Shown here one piece after another: positions 44,618 to 54,563 of a stretch of 64,000 bases of DNA. A program made the translations under genes and the position numbers. Within the stretch, counting starts at the first letter, position 1; each line of letters starts with the position of its first letter. Under the pieces are notes generated by a model. That model did no database searches. It saw only the letters and a list, made by a program, of their open reading frames with translations, and had not been told where the DNA came from. Origin of the DNA: LMUY01 sp965198565 (lineage in GTDB: Bacteria > Pseudomonadota > Alphaproteobacteria > Acetobacterales > Acetobacteraceae); assembly GCA_965198565.1 (NCBI GenBank), contig OZ240665.1, positions 2,728,001 through 2,792,000 of the forward strand, given 5' to 3'.

Positions 44618-47600
44618 GGCAGCGCCTATTTCGGTGGTTTTCGTGACCATGGACAGCCACCTATCCAGCGCGTTCGACCGGGCAGGCGAAGCGCTTCGGT
44701 GCGAACTTCCTGGCCTGCGCCTGGAGCTGCATCCGGCGGACGAGTGGGCCGAAGACCCGGTGGCGCTGGCACGCTGCAACGCCGCGATTGCCGGGGCGGA
44801 CATCGTCGTCGCTACCATGCTGTTCCTCGAGGACCATATCCGGCCGGTGCTGCCGGCGCTCAAGACCCGGCGCGATGCGTGCGACGCCATGCTGTGCTGC
44901 CTGTCCGCCTCCGAAGTGGTGAAGCTCACGCGCGTGGGCCGGTTCGACATGGCCGGCGAGGCGAAGGGCATTCCGGCCTTGCTCAAGCGCCTGCGCGGCA
45001 AGAGCGGCAGCGGGTCGAGCGCGCGGGGCCAGATGGCGATGCTGCGCAAGCTGCCCAAGCTGCTGAAATACATTCCGGGGCCGGCCCAGGACGTGCGGGC
45101 GTATTTTCTCGCGCTGCAATATTGGCTCGCCGGGTCGGAAGAGAACCTTGGCAACATGGTGCGCCTGCTGGTGGGGCGCTATGCGACGGGTCCGCGCGCC
45201 GCCGGGTCGCTCCAGGCCGCGGCGCCGCGGGAGTATGGCGAGGTGGGCGTGTATCACCCGCGCATGCCCAACCGCATCAGCAACCGGGCATTGGATTTGC
45301 CTAAGCCTGGCGATCGCGGCACGGTCGGTCTGCTGATCCTGCGCTCCTACGTGTTGGCCGGGAATGCGGCGCATTATGATGGCGTGATCGATGCGCTCGA
45401 GGCGCGTGGACTGAACGTGGTTCCGGCCTTCGCGTCCGGCCTCGACCAGCGCCCGGCGATCAGCGCGTTCTTTACTGCCAATGGCCAGACGACCGTCGAT
45501 GCGGTCGTCTCGCTCACCGGTTTTTCTCTCGTCGGCGGCCCGGCCTACAACGACTCGCGCGCTGCCGCCGACACGCTGGCGGCGCTGGACGTGCCTTACA
45601 TGGCTGCGCATCCGCTCGAGTTCCAGACCATCGAGCATTGGAAGGGTGACCCGCGCGGGCTGATGCCGATCGAGGCGACGATGATGGTCGCCATTCCGGA
45701 ACTGGATGGCGCGATCTGCCCGATGACCTATGGCGGCCGCAACGAAACCGTTGGTGAGCGGCGCGGGGACATGGCAGTGGTCGGCGAGCGCGCCGACATG
45801 CTGGCGGCGCGGGTGGCGCGGCTGGTGGCGCTGCGGCAGACGGCGCGAGCGGAACGCCGGGTCGCAATCGTGCTGTTCAACTTCCCGCCGAATGCCGGCG
45901 CCACAGGGACGGCGGCTTACCTCTCGGTGTTCGAGTCGTTGCACAACACGCTGGGTGCGATGCGCGCCGCGGGCTACAGCGTGGACGTGCCGGAGGACGT
46001 GGCGGCGCTGCGGGAGATCGTGCTGCGTGGCAACGCCGAGCTGTACGGCACCGACGCGAACGTGGCGGCGACCATCTCCGCCGACGCGCATGTCCGCGGC
46101 GAGCCGCATATCCGCGAGATCGAGGCAGTGTGGGGCCCGGCGCCGGGCAAGCAGAACAGCGACGGGCGCGGGATTTTCGTGCTGGGCGCGCGGTTCGGCA
46201 ACGTGTTCGTCGCCATCCAGCCGGCGTTCGGCATCGAGGGCGATCCGATGCGGCTGATGTTCGAAGGCAGCTTCGCGCCGACGCACGCCTTTGCCGCGTT
46301 CTATCGCTGGATGCGGCAGGACTTTGGTGCCCATGCCCTGCTGCATTTCGGCACCCATGGCGCGCTGGAGTTCATGCCGGGCAAGCAGGCCGGGCTGTCG
46401 GCGGCGTGCTGGCCCGACCGGCTGATTGGCGACGTGCCGAACTTCTATCTGTATGCGTCGAACAATCCATCCGAGGGGATGCTGGCCAAGCGCCGCACCG
46501 CGGCCACGCTGGTGAGCTATCTGACGCCGCCGGTGGCGCATGCCGGGCTGTATCGCGGCTTGCTGGAGCTGAAGGCGACGCTCGATAGCTGGCGCGCGAT
46601 GGAGCCGGATACGGACGCGGTGAAGCGCGCGGCGCTGGCGGGCTTGTTGCAGGCGCAGGCGGCGGCGGTGAACCTCGCGACCAACGAGCCGGTGTGGGAT
46701 GACCCGGCAAGCGAGGCGGCGCGGGTGCAGGCGGCGCTGCTCGAGCTGGAATACACGCTGATCCCCGACGGGCTGCACATCGTGGGCAAGGTGCCGTCCG
46801 CCGAGGCGCGCACCACCACCTTGGACGCGGCGGGAATTACCGAGCCGGTGCGTCGCGCCGAGCTGGACGCGCTGATGGCGGTGGACCATGAACTCCCCGC
46901 GCTGATCCACGCGCTGGATGGCGGCTACATCCGGCCGGCGCCGGGCGGCGACTTGCTGCGCACGACGGAGGTTTTGCCGGCTGGGCGCAACATCCACGGC
47001 TTCGACCCGTTCCGCCTGCCGTCGGCCTTCGCGGTGGCGGATGGCGGCCGGCAGGCCGAGCGGCTGCTGGCGCGGCACCGGGCCGATTGCGGCGCGCTGC
47101 CCGAAACCGTGGCGATGGTGCTATGGGGAACGGACAACCTGAAGACTGAGGGCGGCCCTATTGCGCAGGCGCTGTGGCTGATGGGGGCGGAGCCGCGGCA
47201 TGATAGCTACGGGCGCGTGTCTGGCGCGCAATTGGTGCCGCTGGAGCGGCTTGCGCGGCCGCGGATCGATACCGTGATCACCCTCTCCGGCATCTTTCGC
47301 GACCTGCTGCCGCTGCAGACCAAGCTGCTGGCGGAGGCGGCGTTGCTGGCGGCGCAAGCGGACGAGCCGACCAGCCAGAACTTCATCCGCAAGCACGCGC
47401 TGGCGCTGATGGCGAGCGAGGGCGTGACCCTGGAAGCGGCGGCGCTGCGCGTGTTCGGCAATGACGATGGAGCGTATGGCGCCAACGTCAACCAGATGCT
47501 GGAGGCGGGCGCCTGGTCCGACGAGGACGAGCTGGCGGACAGCTACACGCGGCGGAAAGGCTTTGCCTATGGCGTCTCTGGCCGCCCGGTGCGGCAGGAT

Positions 47601-48173
47601 GCGGTGCTGCAGAGCGTGCTCGCCACAGTGGAGCTCACCTATCAGAACCTCGACAGCGTCGAGATCGGCGTGACCACGGTCGACAACTACTTCGACACGC
47701 TGGGCGGCATTTCGCGTGCGGTGCGCAAGGCGCGCGGCGGGGTGGAGGCGGCGGTGTATATCGGCGACCAGACCCGCGGCGAAGGCACCGTGCGGTCGCT
47801 GTGCGAGCAGGTGAGTCTCGAAACCCGCACCCGGGCGCTCAACCCGCGCTGGTATGAGCCGCTGCTGGCCCATGGCGCCGAGGGCGTGCGGCAGATCGAG
47901 GCGTCGCTCAGCAATACGCTCGGCTGGTCCGCCACCACGGGGCAGGTGGACGAGTGGGTCTACAAGGAATTCGCCGACACCTACGTGTTGGACGAGGCGA
48001 TGCGCGATCGGCTGGCGGCGCTGAACCCGGTCGCGTCCGCACGCATCGCAAACCGCCTGGTGGAGGCGCATGAGCGCAGCTACTGGCAACCGAGCGACGA
48101 AACCCTGGCTGCACTCGGGCAGGCGCAAGACGAGCTGGAAGACCGGCTCGAAGGCATAGGAGTGGCAGCATGA
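44607..48173 (+). CDS. bchH: Magnesium chelatase subunit H
   Basis: This 1188-residue large subunit binds protoporphyrin IX and inserts Mg with BchI and BchD. CobN/BchH family landmarks are VFVTMDSHL at the start, HFGTHGALEFMPGKQ, and the C-terminal LGWSATTGQVDEWVYKEFADTYVLDE. Length is normal. The ATG at 44607 (AAGG six bases before it) overlaps the bchB end by 11 bp; an ATG at 44589 is a weaker alternative. Confidence 0.95.
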   Translation: MHAKAAPISVVFVTMDSHLSSAFDRAGEALRCELPGLRLELHPADEWAEDPVALARCNAAIAGADIVVATMLFLEDHIRPVLPALKTRRDACDAMLCCLSASEVVKLTRVGRFDMAGEAKGIPALLKRLRGKSGSGSSARGQMAMLRKLPKLLKYIPGPAQDVRAYFLALQYWLAGSEENLGNMVRLLVGRYATGPRAAGSLQAAAPREYGEVGVYHPRMPNRISNRALDLPKPGDRGTVGLLILRSYVLAGNAAHYDGVIDALEARGLNVVPAFASGLDQRPAISAFFTANGQTTVDAVVSLTGFSLVGGPAYNDSRAAADTLAALDVPYMAAHPLEFQTIEHWKGDPRGLMPIEATMMVAIPELDGAICPMTYGGRNETVGERRGDMAVVGERADMLAARVARLVALRQTARAERRVAIVLFNFPPNAGATGTAAYLSVFESLHNTLGAMRAAGYSVDVPEDVAALREIVLRGNAELYGTDANVAATISADAHVRGEPHIREIEAVWGPAPGKQNSDGRGIFVLGARFGNVFVAIQPAFGIEGDPMRLMFEGSFAPTHAFAAFYRWMRQDFGAHALLHFGTHGALEFMPGKQAGLSAACWPDRLIGDVPNFYLYASNNPSEGMLAKRRTAATLVSYLTPPVAHAGLYRGLLELKATLDSWRAMEPDTDAVKRAALAGLLQAQAAAVNLATNEPVWDDPASEAARVQAALLELEYTLIPDGLHIVGKVPSAEARTTTLDAAGITEPVRRAELDALMAVDHELPALIHALDGGYIRPAPGGDLLRTTEVLPAGRNIHGFDPFRLPSAFAVADGGRQAERLLARHRADCGALPETVAMVLWGTDNLKTEGGPIAQALWLMGAEPRHDSYGRVSGAQLVPLERLARPRIDTVITLSGIFRDLLPLQTKLLAEAALLAAQADEPTSQNFIRKHALALMASEGVTLEAAALRVFGNDDGAYGANVNQMLEAGAWSDEDELADSYTRRKGFAYGVSGRPVRQDAVLQSVLATVELTYQNLDSVEIGVTTVDNYFDTLGGISRAVRKARGGVEAAVYIGDQTRGEGTVRSLCEQVSLETRTRALNPRWYEPLLAHGAEGVRQIEASLSNTLGWSATTGQVDEWVYKEFADTYVLDEAMRDRLAALNPVASARIANRLVEAHERSYWQPSDETLAALGQAQDELEDRLEGIGVAA

Positions 48174-49081
48174 CCGTCCAAACGAGGCCTGTCCTTCCCC
48201 CGCGTACGATGACCTCCTGCGCGGACGGCGAAGGCAGCGTGCAGGTCAAGCTCGACCCGGCGCTCAAGATAGGAAACGCCAAAGTCTTCGCCGTCTATGG
48301 CAAGGGCGGCATCGGCAAGAGCACCACGTCTTCCAACCTCTCGGTGGCGTTCAGCAAGCTCGGCAAGCGCGTGCTGCAAATCGGCTGCGACCCGAAGCAC
48401 GACAGCACCTTCACGCTCACCAAGCGGCTGATCCCGACCGTGATCGATGTGCTGGCGGGCGTCGACTTCCATCCCGAGGAGCTGCGCGCGGAAGATTTCG
48501 TGTTCCCCGGCTACAACGGCGTCATGTGCGTCGAGGCGGGCGGCCCGCCGGCGGGGACGGGTTGCGGCGGCTATGTGGTTGGGCAGACGGTGAAGCTGCT
48601 GAAGGAGCACCATCTGCTGGAAGACACCGACGTGGTGATCTTCGACGTGTTGGGTGACGTGGTGTGTGGCGGGTTCGCCGCGCCGCTGCAGCATGCGGAC
48701 CGGGCGCTGATCGTCACCGCCAACGACTTCGACAGCATCTTCGCGATGAACCGCATCGTGGCGGCGATCAACGCCAAGGCGAAGAACTACAACGTCCGGC
48801 TGGGCGGCGTGATCGCCAACCGCTCGGCGGCGACGGACCAGATCGACCGCTTCAACAACGCCACCGGGCTTGGTCTGCTGGCGCGGTTCGCCGATCTCGA
48901 CGTGATCCGCCGTTCGCGCCTGAAGAAGTCCACCTTGTTCGAGATGGAGCCGTCGCCGGAGCTCGAGGCGGTGCAGGCGGAATATCTGCGGCTGGCGGCG
49001 ACGCTGTGGGCCGGGGTGGAGCCGCTCGAGGCGGCGCCGCTGATCGACCGCGACATCTTCGATCTGCTGGGGTTCGATTGA
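48170..49081 (+). CDS. bchL: Dark-operative protochlorophyllide reductase iron protein
   Basis: This 303-residue NifH-like ATPase delivers electrons to BchNB. The P-loop is YGKGGIGKST (residues 43-52), and the 4Fe-4S ligands are C132 (GTGCGG) and C166 (DVVCGG). About 30 extra N-terminal residues precede the P-loop. It overlaps bchH by four bases (ATGA). Confidence 0.96.
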   Translation: MTVQTRPVLPPRTMTSCADGEGSVQVKLDPALKIGNAKVFAVYGKGGIGKSTTSSNLSVAFSKLGKRVLQIGCDPKHDSTFTLTKRLIPTVIDVLAGVDFHPEELRAEDFVFPGYNGVMCVEAGGPPAGTGCGGYVVGQTVKLLKEHHLLEDTDVVIFDVLGDVVCGGFAAPLQHADRALIVTANDFDSIFAMNRIVAAINAKAKNYNVRLGGVIANRSAATDQIDRFNNATGLGLLARFADLDVIRRSRLKKSTLFEMEPSPELEAVQAEYLRLAATLWAGVEPLEAAPLIDRDIFDLLGFD

Positions 49082-49764
49082 TGAGTGGATACGCGCAACG
49101 CCGCGGCGAGCTGGAGACCTATTTCGACCGCACCGCGGCGGCGGCTTGGGCGCGGCTCACGTCGGACGCGCCGGTCAGCGGCATTCGCGCCACGGTGCGG
49201 GCCGGGCGGGAGCGGATGCGGGCCACGTTGCTTGCCTGGCTGCCGGAGGATTTGCATGGTTGCCGCGTGCTGGATGCTGGCTGCGGCACGGGGGCGGCTT
49301 CAATCGAGTTGGCGCGGCGCGGCGCGGACGTGGTGGCGGTGGACGTGGCGGCCACGTTGGTGAATTTGGCGAGCGAGCGCAGCACGGGGCATCATGGTGC
49401 CGGGCGCATTGAGTTCCGCGTTGGCGACATGCTCGACCCGTCGCTTGGGCGGTTCGACCATGTGGTTGCGATGGACTCGCTGATCCATTACCGCGCGCCG
49501 GACATCATTCGCGTGCTGAGCGGTCTGACATCGCGCGCGGAGCGGTCGGTGGTGTTCACGTTTGCCCCGCGCACGCCGGCTTTGGCCGCCATGCATGCAG
49601 TGGGGCGGCTGTTCCCGCGCAGCGACCGCGCACCGGCGATTGAACCGGTTGCGCCGCTGCGGTTGGGCGTGCTCCTCGCCCAACTAGCGCCGTGGCAGGC
49701 GGCGCGGACGGAGCGAGTGAGCGGGGGGTTTTATACGTCGCAGGCGTTGGAGTTGGCGCGGTGA
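49081..49764 (+). CDS. bchM: Mg-protoporphyrin IX O-methyltransferase
   Basis: This 227-residue SAM-dependent enzyme methylates the C13 propionate of Mg-protoporphyrin IX. SAM motif VLDAGCGTGAASIELARRGADVVAVD is clear, and the C-terminal RVSGGFYTSQALEL is typical of BchM. Its ATG shares one base with the bchL stop (TGATG). Its stop can also overlap an in-frame GTG of the lhaA frame. Confidence 0.94.
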   Translation: MSGYAQRRGELETYFDRTAAAAWARLTSDAPVSGIRATVRAGRERMRATLLAWLPEDLHGCRVLDAGCGTGAASIELARRGADVVAVDVAATLVNLASERSTGHHGAGRIEFRVGDMLDPSLGRFDHVVAMDSLIHYRAPDIIRVLSGLTSRAERSVVFTFAPRTPALAAMHAVGRLFPRSDRAPAIEPVAPLRLGVLLAQLAPWQAARTERVSGGFYTSQALELAR

Positions 49765-49807
49765 ATGGGCGGGCGGTGTCGCAGCGGGGGCACTTCCCCT
49801 CACCCAA

Positions 49808-49828
49808 CCCTCTCCCAGAGGGACAGGG
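49808..49828. repeat. CTCTCCC-type repeat between bchM and lhaA
   Basis: One copy with a single mismatch (CCCTCTCCC-AGA-GGGACAGGG), preceded by CCCTCACC. It separates bchM from the likely TTG start of lhaA. Confidence 0.7.
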
Positions 49829-49847
49829 CTCTAGCAAGGAGGGTCTT

Positions 49848-51263
49848 TTGTCGTCTCAGCGGCTGGCGCGGCAGTGGGCGCGCGTCAGCACGCAATTCCT
49901 GCCCTTCGCCGAGATTGCCACCGCGGAACTGCCGCTGGGCAGGCTGCTTAGGCTGTCCCTATTCCAGGTCACGGTTGGCATGGCGCTCGTGCTGCTGATC
50001 GGCACGCTCAACCGGGTCATGATCGTCGAACTCGCGGTGCCGGCTTGGCTGGTGGCCATCATGGTGTCGCTGCCGTTCTTCTTCGCGCCGCTGCGCACCC
50101 TGATCGGGTTCCGCTCCGACACGCATCGCTCGGTGCTCGGCTGGCGCCGGGTGCCCTACATCTGGTTCGGCACGCTCGTCCAATTCGGCGGGCTGGCGAT
50201 CATGCCGTTCGCGCTGATCCTGCTCTCGGGCGACAGCAACGCGCCGATGTGGGTGGGCCAATTCGCGGCGGCGTTCGCCTTCCTGCTGGTGGGCGCTGGG
50301 CTGCATACGGTGCAAACGGTGGGGATGGCGCTGGCCAATGACCTGGCGCCGGCCCATGCGCGCCCGAAAGTCACCGCGCTGCTGTGGACGATGCTGCTCG
50401 CCGGCATGCTGGGCAGCGCGCTGCTGTTTGGCCTCGTGCTGAGCCATTTCAGCGAAATCCGGCTGATCCAGGTGGTGCAGGGGGCTGGGCTGCTCACCAT
50501 GGTGGTGAACGTGGTGGCGCTGTGGAAGCAGGAAGCGCGGGACCCGTCGCGCACCGCCGCGCCGCGGCCTTCGTTCAACGACTCGCTGCGGGCCTATGTC
50601 GCCGAACCGCGGGCGCGGCGGCGGCTGGTGGCGGTGGCGCTCGGCACGGCGGGGTTCAGCATGCAGGACATCCTGCTCGAGCCGTATGGCGGCCAGGTGC
50701 TGCATCTTTCGGTCGGTTCCACCACGTCGCTCACCGCGCTGCTGGCGGTGGGCGGGCTCGCCGGCATGCTGCTCGCCGCGCGGGGGTTGGCCCGGCAGCG
50801 GGACCCGTATCGCGTGGCGGCGACGGGCGTGCTCGCCGGGTTGTTTGCCTTCGCGGCGGTGATCTGCGCGGCGCCGATGGAAAGCCCGGCGCTGTTCGGC
50901 TGCGGCGTGGCGGCGATCGGGTTTGGCGCCGGCCAGTTCGTGGTCGGCACGCTCACCGTCTCGATGGGGCTGGTGCAGGATGGCGCGAGCGGGCTGGCGT
51001 TGGGCGCTTGGGGCGCGGTGCAGGCCCTTGCGGCGGGCGTGGCGATCGCGGCCAGCGGCTCGTTGCGCGACATCGTGAGTGCATGGGCGGCGCGCGGGGC
51101 GTTCGGCCCGGCGCTGGTGGATGGCGCCACCGGTTACAGCGCGGTCTACGTGCTCGAAATCGGGCTGCTGTTTGCCGCCCTCGTCGCCATCGGACCGTTG
51201 GTGCGGCCGGTGCGGACCAGCGTATTCCCGCTTGCCAAGTATCCGTTGTCGGCGGCAGAGTAA
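49848..51263 (+). CDS. lhaA: LhaA/PucC-family light-harvesting assembly protein
   Basis: This 471-residue MFS-like protein has about twelve membrane segments and the PucC/LhaA motifs FFFAPLRTLIGFRSDTHRS and LLEPYGGQVL. LhaA assists assembly of light-harvesting 1 and supplies bacteriochlorophyll. The start is a TTG at 49848 with AAGGAGG about five bases upstream. An earlier GTG at 49761, overlapping the bchM stop, would translate a palindromic repeat and is less likely. Confidence 0.9.
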   Translation: MSSQRLARQWARVSTQFLPFAEIATAELPLGRLLRLSLFQVTVGMALVLLIGTLNRVMIVELAVPAWLVAIMVSLPFFFAPLRTLIGFRSDTHRSVLGWRRVPYIWFGTLVQFGGLAIMPFALILLSGDSNAPMWVGQFAAAFAFLLVGAGLHTVQTVGMALANDLAPAHARPKVTALLWTMLLAGMLGSALLFGLVLSHFSEIRLIQVVQGAGLLTMVVNVVALWKQEARDPSRTAAPRPSFNDSLRAYVAEPRARRRLVAVALGTAGFSMQDILLEPYGGQVLHLSVGSTTSLTALLAVGGLAGMLLAARGLARQRDPYRVAATGVLAGLFAFAAVICAAPMESPALFGCGVAAIGFGAGQFVVGTLTVSMGLVQDGASGLALGAWGAVQALAAGVAIAASGSLRDIVSAWAARGAFGPALVDGATGYSAVYVLEIGLLFAALVAIGPLVRPVRTSVFPLAKYPLSAAE

Positions 51264-51283
51264 GAATAGAGGAAAGCAAGAAA

Positions 51284-52045
51284 ATGCAAACTGGAGCGAT
51301 AACCGGCTATATCGATGTTGCCCAGCTCACGCTTTATGCGTTCTGGCTGTTCTTCTTCGGGCTCATCATGTATCTGCGAATGGAGGACAAGCGCGAGGGC
51401 TACCCGCTCGACCCGGATGGCGGCCGCGCGCTGGGCACGTTCCCGCCAATCCCGAAGCCCAAGCGCTTCATCCTGCCGCATGGCGGCGAGTGCTTTGCGC
51501 CGCGCCTGGTGGAAGCCGAGCAGCCGCCGCTGCCGCCGATGCCCGTTCCCGGCATGCCGTTCTACCCGGTGGGTGACCCGATGCAGCAGGGTGTCGGCGC
51601 CGCCTCCTACGTGTTGCGCGACGAGCATCCGGACAAGATGTTCGAGACCGGGCTGGCGCGCATCGTGCCGCTGCGGGTGGCGGAGGGCTACTACCTGGCG
51701 GCGGAGGACATGCATCCCAAGGGCATGCTGGTGGTGGACCTGGAGGGCGAGCCGATCGGCACGGTGAGCGAGGTCTGGATCGACCGGTCCGAGACGCTGG
51801 TGCGCTACCTGCAAGTCACCTGCGCGCTGAACGGGCGCGAGGTTCTCACGCCGATGAACCTGGTCGGGCTGGACCGCAAGCGCCGCATCGTGAAGGTGCG
51901 CTCGGTGCTGGCGCGGCAGTTTGCCGAAGCCCCGGTGCCGGCGAGCCTGGACCAGATCTCGTTGCGCGAGGAGGACCGGATCATGGCCTATTTCGCCAGC
52001 GGCCATTTGTTCGCAACCGCCAGCCGCATGGGGCCACTGCTGTGA
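51284..52045 (+). CDS. puhA: Photosynthetic reaction centre H subunit
   Basis: This 253-residue subunit has one membrane helix (residues 12-32, AQLTLYAFWLFFFGLIMYLR), the REGYPLD motif right after it, and a cytoplasmic PRC-barrel domain ending in LREEDRIMAYFASGHLF. It stabilises the quinone sites of the reaction centre. AGAGGA precedes the ATG. L and M genes (puf) are elsewhere. Confidence 0.96.
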   Translation: MQTGAITGYIDVAQLTLYAFWLFFFGLIMYLRMEDKREGYPLDPDGGRALGTFPPIPKPKRFILPHGGECFAPRLVEAEQPPLPPMPVPGMPFYPVGDPMQQGVGAASYVLRDEHPDKMFETGLARIVPLRVAEGYYLAAEDMHPKGMLVVDLEGEPIGTVSEVWIDRSETLVRYLQVTCALNGREVLTPMNLVGLDRKRRIVKVRSVLARQFAEAPVPASLDQISLREEDRIMAYFASGHLFATASRMGPLL

Positions 52046-52656
52046 ACGAGCATGATTTCGAGACGGTGCTTGGCTTGCCGGGCACGCCGCCGCCGGGCGA
52101 GGTGGTGCTTTGGCAAGGCGCGCCGGATTGGCGGGTGCTGGCCCGGCATGGGCTGCACTTGCGCGAGCTGGCGCTGTATTTCGCGGCCCTGCTGAGCTGG
52201 TTCGCGCTGGCCCACGCCGGGCGGTTCGACATGCCGACCGCGCTGCTGCTGGCGAAGTTCAGCGGGCTGGCCGCGGCCGTGCTCGGCCTGGTGGCGCTGT
52301 TCGCCTACCTGGTCGGCCGCACCACGGTCTACACGGTGACGAACCGCCGGGTCGCGATCCGCTTCGGGGTGGCGCTGTCGATGACGCTCAACCTGCCGCT
52401 GGCGCAAATCGAGGCGGCGGACCAGCGTGCCAACAAGGATGGCAGCGGCGATGTGGCGCTGCGGCTCAGTTCGGAGGCGAAAGTGGCGTATTTGCTGTTG
52501 TGGCCGCATGCTCGGCCGTGGCGATTGAGCCGGGCGGAGCCGATGCTGCGCGCAGTGCCGAACGTGGCGGCGTTGTCCGCGGCGCTGTGCCGGGCCGCTT
52601 TGCCCGCCGCAGCGCCACGCAGCCGCGCGCTGCTGCAACCGGCGCACGCAGCATGA
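52042..52656 (+). CDS. puhB: PuhB reaction-centre assembly protein
   Basis: This 204-residue membrane protein opens with the PuhB motif GLPGTPPPGEVVLWQGAPDW. Two hydrophobic segments (about residues 45-60 and 72-90) precede a PH-like soluble part with YTVTNRRVAIRFGVAL. It helps reaction-centre dimerisation and light-harvesting 1 assembly. The start is GTG 52042, overlapping the puhA stop (GTGA). Confidence 0.92.
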   Translation: MNEHDFETVLGLPGTPPPGEVVLWQGAPDWRVLARHGLHLRELALYFAALLSWFALAHAGRFDMPTALLLAKFSGLAAAVLGLVALFAYLVGRTTVYTVTNRRVAIRFGVALSMTLNLPLAQIEAADQRANKDGSGDVALRLSSEAKVAYLLLWPHARPWRLSRAEPMLRAVPNVAALSAALCRAALPAAAPRSRALLQPAHAA

Positions 52657-53153
52657 GCGCCACCCATGCCGAAACCATCATCGTCCCGCGCTGGGCGCTG
52701 GTCGCGGCGGGCACGCTGATTGCGGTCTCGATCATGGCGGCCGGTGCGGCGCGGCTGTTCGGCGTGCCGAGCGTGATCCCGCATTCCACGGCGGTCGCGA
52801 CGGTCATGGTGCGGTTCAGCGACGAGGCGGACAAGAGCGTGGTCGCCAGGGACGCCGCGACCGGGCGCGAACTGGCCCGCTACGCGCCGGACACCAACGG
52901 CTTCCTGCGCGCCACCCTGCGCGGGCTGGTCGGGGACCGCACGCGCGTCAGCGGGTCGGAACAGCCGGATGTGCCGTTCGAGCTGATCGGCTGGGCGGAC
53001 GGCCGGCTGTCGCTGGAGGACCCGGTGACGAAGCGGGACGTGGAGCTGGAAGCGTTCGGCATCACCAACGAAGCCGCGTTTGCTGCGCTGTTGCCGGGTC
53101 AGCCGATGAAGGTGAGCGCCGCGGATCAGCCGGCGGGGGTGCAGCGGCCATGA
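52653..53153 (+). CDS. puhC: PuhC photosynthetic complex assembly protein
   Basis: This 166-residue protein has one N-terminal membrane anchor (residues 13-36) and a periplasmic domain with FSDEADKSVVARDAATGREL and the late GQPMKVSA. Family members are needed for normal core complex levels. It overlaps puhB and the next gene by four bases each. Confidence 0.9.
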   Translation: MSATHAETIIVPRWALVAAGTLIAVSIMAAGAARLFGVPSVIPHSTAVATVMVRFSDEADKSVVARDAATGRELARYAPDTNGFLRATLRGLVGDRTRVSGSEQPDVPFELIGWADGRLSLEDPVTKRDVELEAFGITNEAAFAALLPGQPMKVSAADQPAGVQRP

Positions 53154-53458
53154 GCTGGTTCGCCCGGGACACGGTCGAGGTGCCGGTGACGGTGGAGATC
53201 GAGCAGACCGCGGAAAGCTTCCACGCCTATGCCGTGCCGGAGCGGATCGAGATCCGGCCCGGCGACGAGGTGGTGGTGCATGGCGCGCCGGGCGACATCG
53301 CGTTTGGCGACCGGCTGGTGCTGCAATGCCGCGCCACCGTGCTGCGGGCCGGGCCGTTGCGCCGGGCCTGGACGCGGCTCGAGGGTTGGTTCGCGCTCAC
53401 CGAGCTGTATGAAGTAGGCTTCGAGGCGGTTGGTGCGCATCCGGGGGACAGACCATGA
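53150..53458 (+). CDS. Small conserved photosynthesis-cluster protein between puhC and acsF
   Basis: This 102-residue protein has no membrane segment. VEVPVTVEIEQTAESFHAYAVPERIEIRPGDEVVVHGAP suggests a small beta-barrel. Genes of this size in this position are sometimes annotated puhD; function is unknown. It is coupled to puhC and to acsF by four-base overlaps (ATGA). Confidence 0.8.
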   Translation: MSWFARDTVEVPVTVEIEQTAESFHAYAVPERIEIRPGDEVVVHGAPGDIAFGDRLVLQCRATVLRAGPLRRAWTRLEGWFALTELYEVGFEAVGAHPGDRP

Positions 53459-54558
53459 GCCAGGCCATGCATGAAGCAGACGCGGTGGCGGCGCGGGCGC
53501 CAAGCCTGAAGGCGGGCGCCTCGGTGGAGTCGACCCGGCAGGCGCAGCAGGACACGGTGCTGACGCCGCGGTTCTACACAACAGACTTTGCAGCCATGGA
53601 CCGGCTCGACGTGAGCAGCGTGCGGCCGGAATGGGACAGCCTGATCGCCGAGATGCGGTCGGACCCGAACAAGGGCCACTTCCTGCGCGAGGGCACGTTC
53701 GCGGCGGCGATGGAAGCCATGGACCCGCCGTTGCGCAAGGAGTTCCTCGAGTTCCTGGTGAGTTCAGTCACGGCGGAGTTCTCCGGCTGCGTGCTCTACT
53801 CGGAAATCCGCAAGCGGGTGACGAACAAGGACGTGCACGAGCTGTTCGGCTTCATGAGCCGGGACGAGGCGCGCCACGCCGGGTTCATCAATGACGCGCT
53901 GAAGGATTTCGGCGTGGGCGTGGACTTGGGCTTCCTCACCAAGGCCAAGAAATACGCCTACTTTCAGCCGAAATTCATCTTCTACGCGACCTACCTGTCG
54001 GAGAAGATCGGCTATGCCCGCTACATCACCATCTTCCGCCAGATGGAGCGCCATCCGGACCGGATGTTTCACCCGATCTTCCGCTGGTTCGAGAAGTGGT
54101 GCGACGACGAGTTCCGCCATGGCGAAGCGTTTGCGCTGCTGATGCGGGCGAACCCGAAGCTGCTGAGCGGGATCAACAAGTACTGGGTGCGGTTTTTCCT
54201 GCTGGCGGTGTTCGCCACCATGTATGTGCGCGACCACGCCCGCCCGGCCTTCCACGAGGCGTTGGGGATGGACCCGACCGACTACGACTTCCGCGTGTTC
54301 CGCATCACGCAGGAGATCAGCCGGCAGGTGTTCCCGGTGCTGCTCGATTTGGACCATCCGGCGTTCCTGCCCGGGCTGGAGCGGCTGCGGCGGATCACGG
54401 CGGGCATGGCGGCGGCGAAGGCGCAGGGCGGCCTGCGCGGCAAGCTGCGCAAGCTGGGGCTGACGGCGGCGGCTGGCGTCACGTTCGCAAGGCTGTTCTT
54501 CCTGCCGGCGCAGGCCAATGCGTTGCCGGCGCGCGTGCGGCTCTCGCCCGCGTTTTGA
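53455..54558 (+). CDS. acsF: Mg-protoporphyrin IX monomethyl ester aerobic cyclase
   Basis: This 367-residue diiron oxygenase forms the fifth ring of bacteriochlorophyll using O2. The ferritin-like iron motifs are visible: the Glu in LVSSVTAEFSGC, SRDEARHAGF and DDEFRHGEAF. The oxygen-independent enzyme BchE is not encoded in this window. The presence of AcsF shows that pigment can be made under oxygen. Confidence 0.95.
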   Translation: MSQAMHEADAVAARAPSLKAGASVESTRQAQQDTVLTPRFYTTDFAAMDRLDVSSVRPEWDSLIAEMRSDPNKGHFLREGTFAAAMEAMDPPLRKEFLEFLVSSVTAEFSGCVLYSEIRKRVTNKDVHELFGFMSRDEARHAGFINDALKDFGVGVDLGFLTKAKKYAYFQPKFIFYATYLSEKIGYARYITIFRQMERHPDRMFHPIFRWFEKWCDDEFRHGEAFALLMRANPKLLSGINKYWVRFFLLAVFATMYVRDHARPAFHEALGMDPTDYDFRVFRITQEISRQVFPVLLDLDHPAFLPGLERLRRITAGMAAAKAQGGLRGKLRKLGLTAAAGVTFARLFFLPAQANALPARVRLSPAF

Positions 54559-54563
54559 GCCCG

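Noticed and set aside
44661..47078. An 805-residue antisense open frame in bchH
   Set aside because: It is a codon-bias shadow of bchH with Arg/His-rich composition and no family features.
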